64,000 bases of DNA from Bdellovibrio sp. 28-41-41 (GTDB lineage: Bacteria; Bdellovibrionota; Bdellovibrionia; Bdellovibrionales; Bdellovibrionaceae), in the NCBI GenBank assembly GCA_002256935.1, contig NCGL01000011.1:24899-88898 (forward strand), in the 5' to 3' direction. The position numbers and the translations under genes were made by a program. Numbering within the stretch: the first letter of the stretch is position 1; each line of letters opens with the position of its first letter. Below are positions 1-8,418 of the stretch, in pieces. Below the pieces are notes generated by a model, which was not told the origin of the DNA, searched no databases, and saw only the letters and a program-made list of their open reading frames with translations.

Positions 1-2
1 CC

Positions 3-2873
3 ACAAGTGTTGGCTGGGTTTATCAATATGCAATCGTGGACGATTCGGGAAAATTGAACTCTGGTGATTTACGATCCCTACAAGATTGGAACATTCGTTA
101 TCAGCTTCAAAGTGTGCCGGGAGTCTCAGAGGTAGCAAGCGTTGGCGGGTTCGTTAAGCAGTTTCAAGTTAAAGTTGACCCCAGAAAGCTTGAACTTTTC
201 CAAGTGAGTCTGTCACAAGTTCTCGAGGCAGTTCGAAATACAAATCAAGAATCTGGAGGACGAGTTATCGAGTTCTCAGGAACTGAGGCCATGGTGCGCT
301 CACAAGGCCTTATCTCTTCGTCCGAGGAAATTGAAAATGCGGTGATCACTTATCCACTCAAAGGACGCTCTCCAATATTAGTAAAGCAAGTCGCTACAGT
401 TTCGATCGGTCCTGAAATGCGCAGAGGTGTTACGGATTTCAACGGTCAGGGTGACACCGTTGGCGGAATTATCGTCATGAGACAGGGTGAAGATGCACCT
501 TCCGTCATTGATCGAGTCAAAAGCCGAATTGCCGAGATTCAAAAGTCACTACCTGATGGGGTTAAAATCAAAACAGTCTACGATCGTTCTGATTTGATTC
601 ATCGTGCGATTGAAACTCTCAAAGGAACTTTGATAGAAGAACTTATCATTGTAAGCCTCGTGATTCTGATTTTCCTCTGGCATGTGCCTTCGGCACTTGT
701 TCCAATCGTTACGATTCCTATCGCCGTACTACTTTCATTTATTCCGCTGTGGCTCATGGGTCAGAGTGCCAATATCATGTTGCTTGCTGGAATCGCAATT
801 TCAATTGGAGTGCTTGTTGATGGCGCCATCGTTGAAGTTGAAAACGCCTATCGTAAAATTCAACTCTGGGATGAAGGCGGCAGAAAAGAAAGCTTCTTCA
901 AAGTTCGTCTTGAAGCCCTCACCGAAGTTGGCCCTTCGGTCTTTTTTTCGCTTTTAGTAATTGCTGTCGCGTTCTTGCCGATTTTTACCTTGATTGATCA
1001 AGAGGGACGACTTTTTAGGCCACTGGCTCTTTCTAAAAATCTAGCGATGGCGATTGCGGCGATCCTTGCCATCACTTTTGATCCCGCTATGCGAATGCTA
1101 TTTGCAAGACCAGATCACTTTAAAGGTCCCTACCCTTGGCTTAATTCAATTGGAAATACTCTTTTAGTCGGTAAGTATTATTCTGAGTACAAACATCCGA
1201 TAAGCCGACGACTATTTGCTATCTATGAGCCGGTGTTACATTGGGTTCTTGAAAGAAAAAAGTTTGTCCTCTCTCTTGCTTTTGTTGCTGTACTTTCAAT
1301 TTTTCCGGGATTTGCGATGCTTGGCTCTGAGTTCATGCCAACACTTCATGAAGGAAGTCTGCTCTACATGCCAACGGCATTGCCTGGACTTTCAGTTTCT
1401 GAAGCTCAGAGAATTTTGACCATTCAGGACAAACTATTAAAATCTTTTCCTGAAGTTGACACCGTTTTTGGCAAGGCAGGTCGTGCGGAAACTTCAACCG
1501 ATACGGCGCCAGTCTCGATGATTGAAACTACAATTGTTCTAAAACCACACTCAGAATGGCGAAAAGAAAAACGCTGGTATTCGTTTTTGCCAGAGATTCT
1601 GAAATTACCCTTTACCCGCATTTGGCCAGAGACTATTTCTGAAGAAGCTCTAGTGAGTGAGATGAATGAAAAACTGAACTTTCTTGGAATGCCAAATATC
1701 TGGACTATGCCGATCAAAAATCGCATCGACATGCTCTCAACTGGTATCCGCAGTCCGATTGGCATTAAAGTTTTTGGTGCTGACTTAAAAACAATAGAAA
1801 GAATTGGCCGTGAGCTAGAGGGCGTTCTGCAAAAACTTGAAGGCACAAGAACGGTTATTGCTGAACGAATCGCGAGCGGTTATTTTTTAGATGTCGATTT
1901 TAATCGGAATAAGCTGAAGTCTTATGGCCTTTCTTTAAAAGAGGCTCAGGATCAAGCCATGGTGGCTATTGGCGGCGAAAATGTCTCAACGGCATTAGTA
2001 GGCCGCGAGCGCTATCCTATTCAAGTACGAATGGCTCCTGATTTTCGACAAGACATCGAAAGAATCAAGCGCGTGTTGATTTCAGCTCCTACTGGCGCTC
2101 AGATTCCTTTGAGCGAAATTGCACAGGTCAAAATTAACGAAGGCGCTTCGATGATTCGGGACGAAAATGCGTCTCTCGTGGGATACGTTTACGTCGATAT
2201 TGATCCCGCGAAAACCGATATTGGAAGCTTTGTTGAAAAAGCGAAAAAAGTAGTCAGCGAAAGAGTTACATTGCCCGCGGGCTACACTTTGGCTTGGAGT
2301 GGACAGTTCGAAAATATGGAGCGTGTGAAAGAACGCCTAAAAATTGTTATTCCGCTCACATTGTTTCTAATTATTCTGCTGCTGCACTTTAATACGAAGT
2401 CTTGGATCAAAACAGGGATCGTACTTTTGGCCGTTCCGTTTTCACTGATAGGAGCGGTGTGGATTCTAGTTGGTCTAGACTATAATCTCTCGATCGCAGC
2501 TTGGGTTGGGATGATTGCGTTACTGGGTCTTGATGCAGAAACCGGTGTCTTTATGTTGATGTATTTGGATCTTTCCTATCACGATCGTGAAAAACGTGGA
2601 CTGATGAAAACAAAAAAAGATCTTCACGACGCAGTTATGGAGGGGGCCGTTCACAGGGTTCGACCAAAGCTGATGACTGTTTTGGCTCTTTTTATGGGAT
2701 TGATTCCCATCATGTGGTCTGTCGGAGCAGGAGCCGATGTAATGAAGCGAATTGCAGCTCCCATGATCGGGGGACTCTTCTCGTCATTCCTATTAGAGCT
2801 TCTAATTTACCCAGTCATATTTTATATTTGGAAAGAAAAAGAAATTTTAAATCAAACAAAGGAGATTTCATGA
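3..2873 (+). CDS. cusA: CusA-type heavy-metal RND efflux pump, 5' end cut by window edge
   Basis: Inner-membrane proton antiporter that moves Cu(I)/Ag(I) from periplasm or cytoplasm into a tripartite CusCBA channel. The reading frame is open to the left edge (codon phase from base 3), so the N-terminal part is missing; the GTG near base 36 is internal. Visible signatures are TSVGWVYQYA, DLRSLQDW, VASVGGFVKQ, IGPEMRRG, the TM4 stretch GVLVDGAIVEVEN, FMPTLHEGSLLYMPT and the porter segment WTMPIKNRIDML followed by ASMIRDENA. These Met positions match the three-methionine copper site known in E. coli CusA, which favours Cu/Ag over Zn/Co. The stop overlaps the start of the downstream cupredoxin gene (ATGA), so the two are translationally coupled. 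Family assignment is secure; metal preference is inferred from the Met motif. Confidence 0.95.
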   Translation, partial: TSVGWVYQYAIVDDSGKLNSGDLRSLQDWNIRYQLQSVPGVSEVASVGGFVKQFQVKVDPRKLELFQVSLSQVLEAVRNTNQESGGRVIEFSGTEAMVRSQGLISSSEEIENAVITYPLKGRSPILVKQVATVSIGPEMRRGVTDFNGQGDTVGGIIVMRQGEDAPSVIDRVKSRIAEIQKSLPDGVKIKTVYDRSDLIHRAIETLKGTLIEELIIVSLVILIFLWHVPSALVPIVTIPIAVLLSFIPLWLMGQSANIMLLAGIAISIGVLVDGAIVEVENAYRKIQLWDEGGRKESFFKVRLEALTEVGPSVFFSLLVIAVAFLPIFTLIDQEGRLFRPLALSKNLAMAIAAILAITFDPAMRMLFARPDHFKGPYPWLNSIGNTLLVGKYYSEYKHPISRRLFAIYEPVLHWVLERKKFVLSLAFVAVLSIFPGFAMLGSEFMPTLHEGSLLYMPTALPGLSVSEAQRILTIQDKLLKSFPEVDTVFGKAGRAETSTDTAPVSMIETTIVLKPHSEWRKEKRWYSFLPEILKLPFTRIWPETISEEALVSEMNEKLNFLGMPNIWTMPIKNRIDMLSTGIRSPIGIKVFGADLKTIERIGRELEGVLQKLEGTRTVIAERIASGYFLDVDFNRNKLKSYGLSLKEAQDQAMVAIGGENVSTALVGRERYPIQVRMAPDFRQDIERIKRVLISAPTGAQIPLSEIAQVKINEGASMIRDENASLVGYVYVDIDPAKTDIGSFVEKAKKVVSERVTLPAGYTLAWSGQFENMERVKERLKIVIPLTLFLIILLLHFNTKSWIKTGIVLLAVPFSLIGAVWILVGLDYNLSIAAWVGMIALLGLDAETGVFMLMYLDLSYHDREKRGLMKTKKDLHDAVMEGAVHRVRPKLMTVLALFMGLIPIMWSVGAGADVMKRIAAPMIGGLFSSFLLELLIYPVIFYIWKEKEILNQTKEIS

Positions 2874-3199
2874 AACAGTTTTTACTAGCTACTTTCCTAA
2901 CTTTCGGACTTCAGTTTGCTGGCGCCAAGGAGGATCTGCAAAACATTTCGCTAAAAGTAACTGACAAAGGCTTTGAGCCTAGCGAAATAAAAGTTAAACC
3001 CGGAACTCATGTTGTTCTAAAAGTAACGCGAATAACAGATGACACGTGTGCAACACAAATCCAAATCAAAGAAAAGAAAATCAAGATGAAGCTCGATAAA
3101 GATATAGAAGCAACCGTGGACCTAGGCATAATCAAAAAAGGAGATATTAGATTTGCCTGTGGGATGGATATGATTTCTGGACATATCGTCGCAGAATAG
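2870..3199 (+). CDS. periplasmic cupredoxin-domain protein
   Basis: A 109-residue protein with a signal peptide (MKQFLLATFLTFGLQFAGAK) followed by one small cupredoxin-like beta-sandwich. The strand pattern FEPSEIKVKPGTHVVLKVTR is typical of the cupredoxin_1 family, and the C-terminal loop CGMDMISGHIV supplies Cys, Met and His candidates for copper binding. A second Cys occurs in DDTCAT. The ATG at 2870 overlaps the cusA stop and is preceded by AAGGAG, which fixes the start over upstream in-frame codons. Its likely role is to receive or deliver copper to the pump, comparable to CusF by position but not by fold. The role is inferred from context. Confidence 0.8.
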   Translation: MKQFLLATFLTFGLQFAGAKEDLQNISLKVTDKGFEPSEIKVKPGTHVVLKVTRITDDTCATQIQIKEKKIKMKLDKDIEATVDLGIIKKGDIRFACGMDMISGHIVAE

Positions 3200-3293
3200 A
3201 AAAATCTATTATCAAAGCCTGTCATTTTTAATGAATAAGTACGCGCCTGATAAATACTCAACCAAAGTTATTGGATTGCGTTCAGACGTACTT

Positions 3294-3479
3294 CTACTTT
3301 TTCTTCTTTTTTTTCACTGGCTTTCTACGAAACAAAACTACCATCGTTAGCATAGAGATCCCAATTACAACGATGGCAAAAATCCAGGGTGAGGGATCAG
3401 GCGGAACTTTGTAGGTGACCTTGTGTGTATGGACTTCACCCAAGGGGATCAACTCCGGTACTGCAAAAAACGTTGACAT
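3294..3479 (-). CDS. small single-TM protein with poly-Lys tail
   Basis: A 61-residue protein of unknown function. The ATG at 3479 is chosen because AAGG sits about 8 nt upstream; a TTG five codons earlier is the alternative. It has a polar N-terminal part containing GEVHTHK, one hydrophobic helix (WIFAIVVIGISMLTMVVLF) and a strongly basic end (RRKP then a run of lysines), so the C-terminus should be cytoplasmic. It is the last gene of the minus-strand Czc-like operon. A metal-related accessory role is only suggested by position. Confidence 0.5.
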   Translation of the reverse strand: MSTFFAVPELIPLGEVHTHKVTYKVPPDPSPWIFAIVVIGISMLTMVVLFRRKPVKKKKKK

Positions 3480-3524
3480 AAATTTTACCTTCAACTTTCT
3501 GTTATAGTTTATCCGGACGTGGTT

Positions 3525-3695
3525 TTATTTGTTCTTTTTCGAAAGAAACCAAAATCCTGCTATAGCGACTAATACAATTACAAGCGTGCCAATAACTTGC
3601 ATACTTCCAGAACCATCGCTTGGTCCATGAGAATGCCCTGTGCCTTCGCCTGCCAATACGTTCAAGCTGTAGAATAGCCCAATCAATTTAATCAT
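3525..3695 (-). CDS. small membrane protein (56 aa) with HSHGP motif
   Basis: A 56-residue gene. Its ATG at 3695 lies 2 nt after the stop of the preceding gene, and it ends in TAA at 3525. It has an N-terminal hydrophobic segment, a short periplasmic loop with GTGHSHGPSDGSG, a second hydrophobic helix (MQVIGTLVIVLVAIAGFWFL) and a basic tail SKKNK. Gene spacing and composition fit a real member of the operon. The His-containing loop could touch metal, but the function is unknown. Confidence 0.55.
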   Translation of the reverse strand: MIKLIGLFYSLNVLAGEGTGHSHGPSDGSGSMQVIGTLVIVLVAIAGFWFLSKKNK

Positions 3696-3697
3696 GA

Positions 3698-4051
3698 TTA
3701 TTTACCACTAAAATTTGAACCATTTAGATAGCCTTTTACAGTAACGAATACATAAAGAATTTTCGCTTTAGATTTTTTTTCATCGGAATAAGAAAGTTTC
3801 CAGTCCTTTACATTTTTTGGATCTCCTTCTTCAACCTTAACTAGTTTGGCTTTTTCCCAGCCAGCACGTCGTTCATCCGCTTTAATCACAGCATCAATAA
3901 TGCTTTGTGCGGACTCTGTTAACTCTAACTCTTTGCAAAATTCTTCTTTGCACGAAGCGACCAACGTCATTTTTTTTTGATGCTCATGATCGGCATGCCC
4001 GAACGCAAGTCCCGCTACTAATAATGTTCCAACTAAAAATAATGATTTCAT
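3698..4051 (-). CDS. DUF6488-like periplasmic protein
   Basis: A 117-residue exported protein. A signal peptide ends near GLAFGHADHEHQ, giving a His-rich mature N-terminus. The mature part has two Cys (ASCKEEFC), a helical stretch and a C-terminal segment (WKLSYSDEK, ILYVFVTVKGYLNGSNFSGK) that resembles the DUF6488 family as I recall it; no database search was possible. It follows the HupE/UreJ-type permease gene and precedes two small membrane genes. A metal-binding periplasmic role is plausible from the HADHEH motif and the operon, but not demonstrated. Confidence 0.65.
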   Translation of the reverse strand: MKSLFLVGTLLVAGLAFGHADHEHQKKMTLVASCKEEFCKELELTESAQSIIDAVIKADERRAGWEKAKLVKVEEGDPKNVKDWKLSYSDEKKSKAKILYVFVTVKGYLNGSNFSGK

Positions 4052-4083
4052 ACTTACTCCTTTGTTTGTTTTGTTTGTTTAAA

Positions 4084-4845
4084 TTAGTCTTCGTGTTTTT
4101 GAATTTCGTTAGCTTTCATGTCTGCGTGAACATGCGAGTGGTCATCTTGATTTAACGGAAAAGCATCCGGATCTGATGTATGCCAATAGCCATGAAATTG
4201 CATAAAGAATAAAAATATTCCTCCTGCTATTAAACCGACATTGGCCGCATACGCAAATTTTGCGTAGGACTTTGCTTTTCTCCACCCGGCAAGAACGATG
4301 AGCATAGCCGTCAATGCCGTAATTTGACCAACTTCTACGCCAACGTTGAAAGAAAGAATTCTAAATAGCATCGACATCTGATCGTCACCTAGCGGCAGTT
4401 GTTGCAATCGAGTAGATAAACCAAATCCATGTATCAACCCGAAAGCAAATACCATTGTCAGCAGGCTTGGAGGCTGCCAGTCAAAATATTTTTTGAATCC
4501 ATCTATGTTTTCAAATCCCTTGTACATCACGCTGACAGCAATCACGGCATCAACTAAATAGTAGTTCGCACTGATTTTGAAAAATGTGGCAAACACTAAA
4601 GTTATGCAATGGCCAAACGTGAATACGCTTATGAATTTTACGATGTCTTTAAACGAGGCTAAAAAAAAGATGACCCCAAAAATAAATAGCAGGTGATCAT
4701 ACCCTGATAGCATGTGAGTAGCACCCAGCCAAATATACCGCAGATAACCGCCATCTAACATCGCTTGTTTATCCGCTGCCGAAATTCCATGAGCCCACAA
4801 TTGCGGACTCGCTACCAAAGGGAATAGAAAAAATAATAGTTTCAC
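4084..4845 (-). CDS. HupE/UreJ-family membrane protein
   Basis: A 253-residue integral membrane protein with about seven helices. It starts with GTG, with AAGGAGACG upstream located inside the end of czcA (1 nt between genes). After a signal-like helix come AHGISAADKQ, GATHMLSGYDHLLFIFGV, FTFGHCITL and LIHGFGLSTR, all typical of the HupE/UreJ_2 type. The C-terminus is His/Asp-rich (DDHSHVHADMKANEIQKHED). HupE/UreJ proteins are linked to nickel or cobalt import; versions inside Czc operons are uncharacterised. It may pass a divalent metal across the inner membrane next to CzcA. Confidence 0.8.
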   Translation of the reverse strand: MKLLFFLFPLVASPQLWAHGISAADKQAMLDGGYLRYIWLGATHMLSGYDHLLFIFGVIFFLASFKDIVKFISVFTFGHCITLVFATFFKISANYYLVDAVIAVSVMYKGFENIDGFKKYFDWQPPSLLTMVFAFGLIHGFGLSTRLQQLPLGDDQMSMLFRILSFNVGVEVGQITALTAMLIVLAGWRKAKSYAKFAYAANVGLIAGGIFLFFMQFHGYWHTSDPDAFPLNQDDHSHVHADMKANEIQKHED

Positions 4846-4846
4846 T

Positions 4847-7800
4847 TTACGTCTCCTTTAAATCAAGTGAGCTTAGCTCATGAGTTTTCATGTATTTTTC
4901 AAAGGTCAAATAAAGAGCGGGAAGAACCAATAGCGTAAGTAATGTCGACGATACAATTCCACCGATCACCACAGAAGCTAAAGGCTTTTGAACTTCGGCT
5001 CCGATGCTTGTTGAAAGCATCATGGGCAAAAATCCAAAAATATCCACCAGCGCCGTCATCATCACTGGGCGCAATCTTAGCAACGCTCCCCGAGTAACGA
5101 TCGTCCGGGAATCCAATCGCTCTTTTCTGAGGTCATTGAAGTAGTTCATTAAAACCACACCATTTAAGACGGCAATCCCCGATAGAGCGATAAAACCGAC
5201 GCCCGCAGTGATACTGAAAGGCAAACCATTTAACATCAGGCCGAGCACGCCGCCCACCAATGCCATTGGTACACACGCGAAGATAAGCAGTGTTTCACCG
5301 ACGCTTTTGAAAGCCGCGTAGATCATCAGTAAAACAAGCAACAATGCCAGCGGCGCCAGAACCAATAATCTGGACTTAGCCTCTTGCAAATTTCTAAACG
5401 TTCCCGTCCATTCGATGTAGTAGCCTTCGGGTAGCTTTATTTGGGCTTCAACGGCTTTACGAGCATCATTCACGAAACTTTCTGTATCCCTTCCATGAGG
5501 ATTAATCATAACGGCCGCTCTTCGTTTGCCATCTTCACGAACTATAGTGCCATACGCTTCCTCGAATTTGATATCAGCTACCTCGTGAAGAGGAACGGTC
5601 GCATTGCTGCCGATTCCCACCGGCAAAGACCTAATTCCATCTAAATCGGAACGTTGCTTCTCGCTCAAACGTACAAAAATTGGAAATCGCTTTTCCCCTT
5701 CATACAGCATTCCAGCTTCCGAGCCGCCCAAAGCTACTCCCACAGCTTGCAGGACCTGCTGAGTGGAAATGCCCATTTTTCTAAGAACATCTTTCTTAGG
5801 GGTTACTCTTAGCAATGGTGAAGTACCTCGTAACTCTGTCTCAACTTCGCCTGAGCCGTCGATTTTTGTAACAATCGCTGCAATTTGCTTGGTAATACTC
5901 GAAAGTTTTTCCATATCGTCACCATACAGTTTTACGGCGACATCGGATTTTGAGCCTTCCAATAAATCGTTGAAACGCATTTGAATCGGTTGACTTCGTA
6001 AAACAGATTGTCCTGGTAGCTCGGCATCAAGCCTTTCAATAATGGCATTTGCTACTTCGCTGCGATTGCGTTTTTTTCCATTAATTACAGGCCAATCTTT
6101 TTCAGACTTGTACATAATATACGTATCAGCCTGATTGACACCCATTGGATCATTGGCGATTTCTGACGTTCCAATTTTTGAAAACGTATACGCCACTTCT
6201 GGAAATTGAGATGCGATCTCTTCCGTTTTAGCTTGAAGTACGACCGATTGATCAATGCTCACATTTACGGGCCTCGTAGTTTGAACCAAAAGTGTTCCTT
6301 CATCTAACTGGGGTAAAAATTCGCCGCCGAGTCGAGTGAATAACACAGCACCTATAATAGTAGAAACTACACCGATCAGAACTGTAGTCATTTTAAAGCG
6401 AAGGACGAAATTTAAAATCGGCGCGTAAAAACGCTCTAGTTGTCGCATCAACCAAGGCTCTTTATCCGCCACTTTTCCTGTCATCAGCAAGCTCGCTAAT
6501 GCGGGAGCTGCCGTGAACGATAGTACCAGTGCTGCTAAAATGGCGATAATAAACGTTGCGGCCATTGGGCGGAACATTTTTCCTTCTACGCCAACCAGTG
6601 AAAATATCGGAAGAAACACGACCACAATAATCAGCTGACCGAAACCCGCCGCCGTTCGAATATGCACGGTAGCATCGTAGACTGCTTTTTTTAATTCTTC
6701 CTGAGTTAGGTTTCTTTTTAGTGCATTAGAGCGCTCTTGAATCACGCGTACACAATGATCCATTAAGATCACCGTACCATCGACGATAATACCAAAATCT
6801 AAAGCGCCCAAACTCATTAAGTTTCCTGAAATTTTAAAATATTTCATGGCAATAAAAGAAATCAAAAGTGACAGAGGGATTGTCACGGCCGTTATAAGGG
6901 CCGCTCGCAAGTTACCCATCAGCAGCGCAAGAATGACGATGACCAGAAAAGCGCCTGTCATTAAGTTATGTTCAACTGTGCCAATAGTAGAACTCACTAA
7001 ATCAGACCGAATATAAAGTGTTTCAACTTTATAGCCTTGCGGAAGATTTTTTTGGATTTCCTTCAGTCGCTCGGCTACGCGAATAGCAACAGTTCGACTG
7101 TTCTCACCCATCAGCATCATCACTGTGCCGATTACGGCTTCGCGTGAGCGAACAAGTCCAGCACCAGATCTAAGCTCCGTCGCTAACTCAACTTCGGCCA
7201 CGTCACCAATTGTAATGGTTTGAAATGTTTCTAAGGATTTGAGCGGAACGGCTCGAATGTCTTCAATGTCTTTTAAAAGACCAACCGCTTGAACCAGAAA
7301 TTGCTCCCCAGTTTGCTGAACATAACCACCACCGACGTTACGATTTGTTCTTTGGATGGCCTCAATAAGTTCAGAAAATTGCACGCCATAGCGGGCCATT
7401 TTCTGAGCATTCGGCTGAATATGAAACTGCTTTTCAAATCCGCCAATTGTATTAACTTCTGCGACACCCTTTACCGTTAACAATCGTGGTTTAATGAACC
7501 ATTCCTGAATAGTTCTCATCTCCATTAATTGTTCTAGGCGTTTTTGGCCCGATTCTATTTTTTCCGCTTCTATAGAATAATGAACGATTTCCCCTAAACC
7601 AGAACTCACCGGTCCGGGTTGAGGTAAAATACCAGCTGGCAAAGATCCCGAAACTGCTTGCAAGCGTTCGGACACTAACTGTCTGGCACGGTAAATATCA
7701 ATCTCGTCCTCGAAAATCACCGTTACCTGAGACAAATTGAATCGAGTCAATGATCTCACTTCGTTGACACCGGCAAGCCCGCGCATCGCTGTTTCAATGG

Positions 7801-8002
7801 GGAAGGTAACATTTCTTTCCGTTTCCTCGGGAGACAAACCATCAACGGCCGTGTTAATTTGCACCTGATTGTTAGTTACATCGGGAACGGCATCGATAGG
7901 TAAATTTTCAAATGTAATCCACCCTGCTATCGCAATACCCAGAGTAACTACCAGAACAGCGATCCGATTATAAATTGAAAATGCAATAATTTTGCTGATC
8001 AT
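4847..8002 (-). CDS. czcA: CzcA-type heavy-metal RND efflux pump
   Basis: A full-length (1051 aa) HME-RND proton antiporter, expected to export Zn/Co/Cd or related divalent ions through the TolC channel encoded upstream. It begins SKIIAFSIYNRIAVLVV and contains NLPIDAVPDVTNNQVQ, ETERNVTFPIETAMRGLAGV and the TM4 proton relay D402-F-G..V-D408-G. At the position of Glu415 of Cupriavidus CzcA it has Asp415 (VILMDHC), a conservative but unusual change. The ATG overlaps the mini-adaptor stop and is preceded by GGAGGTGAAG. Its partner adaptor is the very short protein encoded just upstream, so assembly must differ from classic CzcCBA. Substrate is inferred from the family. Confidence 0.95.
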   Translation of the reverse strand: MISKIIAFSIYNRIAVLVVTLGIAIAGWITFENLPIDAVPDVTNNQVQINTAVDGLSPEETERNVTFPIETAMRGLAGVNEVRSLTRFNLSQVTVIFEDEIDIYRARQLVSERLQAVSGSLPAGILPQPGPVSSGLGEIVHYSIEAEKIESGQKRLEQLMEMRTIQEWFIKPRLLTVKGVAEVNTIGGFEKQFHIQPNAQKMARYGVQFSELIEAIQRTNRNVGGGYVQQTGEQFLVQAVGLLKDIEDIRAVPLKSLETFQTITIGDVAEVELATELRSGAGLVRSREAVIGTVMMLMGENSRTVAIRVAERLKEIQKNLPQGYKVETLYIRSDLVSSTIGTVEHNLMTGAFLVIVILALLMGNLRAALITAVTIPLSLLISFIAMKYFKISGNLMSLGALDFGIIVDGTVILMDHCVRVIQERSNALKRNLTQEELKKAVYDATVHIRTAAGFGQLIIVVVFLPIFSLVGVEGKMFRPMAATFIIAILAALVLSFTAAPALASLLMTGKVADKEPWLMRQLERFYAPILNFVLRFKMTTVLIGVVSTIIGAVLFTRLGGEFLPQLDEGTLLVQTTRPVNVSIDQSVVLQAKTEEIASQFPEVAYTFSKIGTSEIANDPMGVNQADTYIMYKSEKDWPVINGKKRNRSEVANAIIERLDAELPGQSVLRSQPIQMRFNDLLEGSKSDVAVKLYGDDMEKLSSITKQIAAIVTKIDGSGEVETELRGTSPLLRVTPKKDVLRKMGISTQQVLQAVGVALGGSEAGMLYEGEKRFPIFVRLSEKQRSDLDGIRSLPVGIGSNATVPLHEVADIKFEEAYGTIVREDGKRRAAVMINPHGRDTESFVNDARKAVEAQIKLPEGYYIEWTGTFRNLQEAKSRLLVLAPLALLLVLLMIYAAFKSVGETLLIFACVPMALVGGVLGLMLNGLPFSITAGVGFIALSGIAVLNGVVLMNYFNDLRKERLDSRTIVTRGALLRLRPVMMTALVDIFGFLPMMLSTSIGAEVQKPLASVVIGGIVSSTLLTLLVLPALYLTFEKYMKTHELSSLDLKET

Positions 8003-8418
8003 TCTTCACCTCCGAATGCATCCATTTCACTGACACGAAGTAATGCGACACCTTCAACGGCTACGTCATCACTCTCTTTAAGATCGCTACTTGATATCAG
8101 CACACTGCCGTTATCTTGATTTGTTTTTTTAACTTCAATTAGCTTGAACCAACCTTGACGTAGTCGATAGACTCCGACTTTATCGCTGTAGTGAACTAAA
8201 GAATTTGCGGAAAGCTTAAACGGTTTAGGGCCCAGAGCTTTAGTTTTTACACCGATAGCCTCTTTGGCTTTGTCCGTAAGTCTAAATCCGTCTTTTAGAT
8301 TAGCTTCTTGAACAGCTAATGTAGCACCGGCGCGAAAGCCGTTGCCTTCTTCTTGGGCAAAGACATTCGCTGTTACTATGGAAACAATCGAAATTCCAAT
8401 TAAAATATTATTTTTCAT
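7999..8418 (-). CDS. truncated RND periplasmic adaptor (mini-CzcB-like)
   Basis: A 139-residue exported protein in the position of an adaptor (MFP/CzcB) between the TolC and RND genes; it overlaps both neighbours by ATGA. After a signal peptide it has FRLTDKAKEAIGVKTKALG, which resembles the entry strand of MFP proteins, and then goes directly to a part (KLSANSLVHYSDKVGVYRLR, GWFKLIEVKK, LKESDDVAVEGVALLR) like the last beta-domain of CzcB. The lipoyl barrel-sandwich and the coiled-coil hairpin (normally about 200 residues) are absent, with no sign of a frameshift in this stretch. It is either a minimal adaptor or a regulatory remnant. Homology is inferred by eye. Confidence 0.65.
   Translation of the reverse strand: MKNNILIGISIVSIVTANVFAQEEGNGFRAGATLAVQEANLKDGFRLTDKAKEAIGVKTKALGPKPFKLSANSLVHYSDKVGVYRLRQGWFKLIEVKKTNQDNGSVLISSSDLKESDDVAVEGVALLRVSEMDAFGGEE

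Noticed and set aside
36..38. GTG at 36 as the true start of cusA
   Set aside because: The frame is open to the window edge and upstream codons encode a conserved CusA segment.
1424..1846. Long minus-strand open frame inside cusA
   Set aside because: It is a shadow of the well-supported RND gene; no RBS and no recognisable protein pattern.
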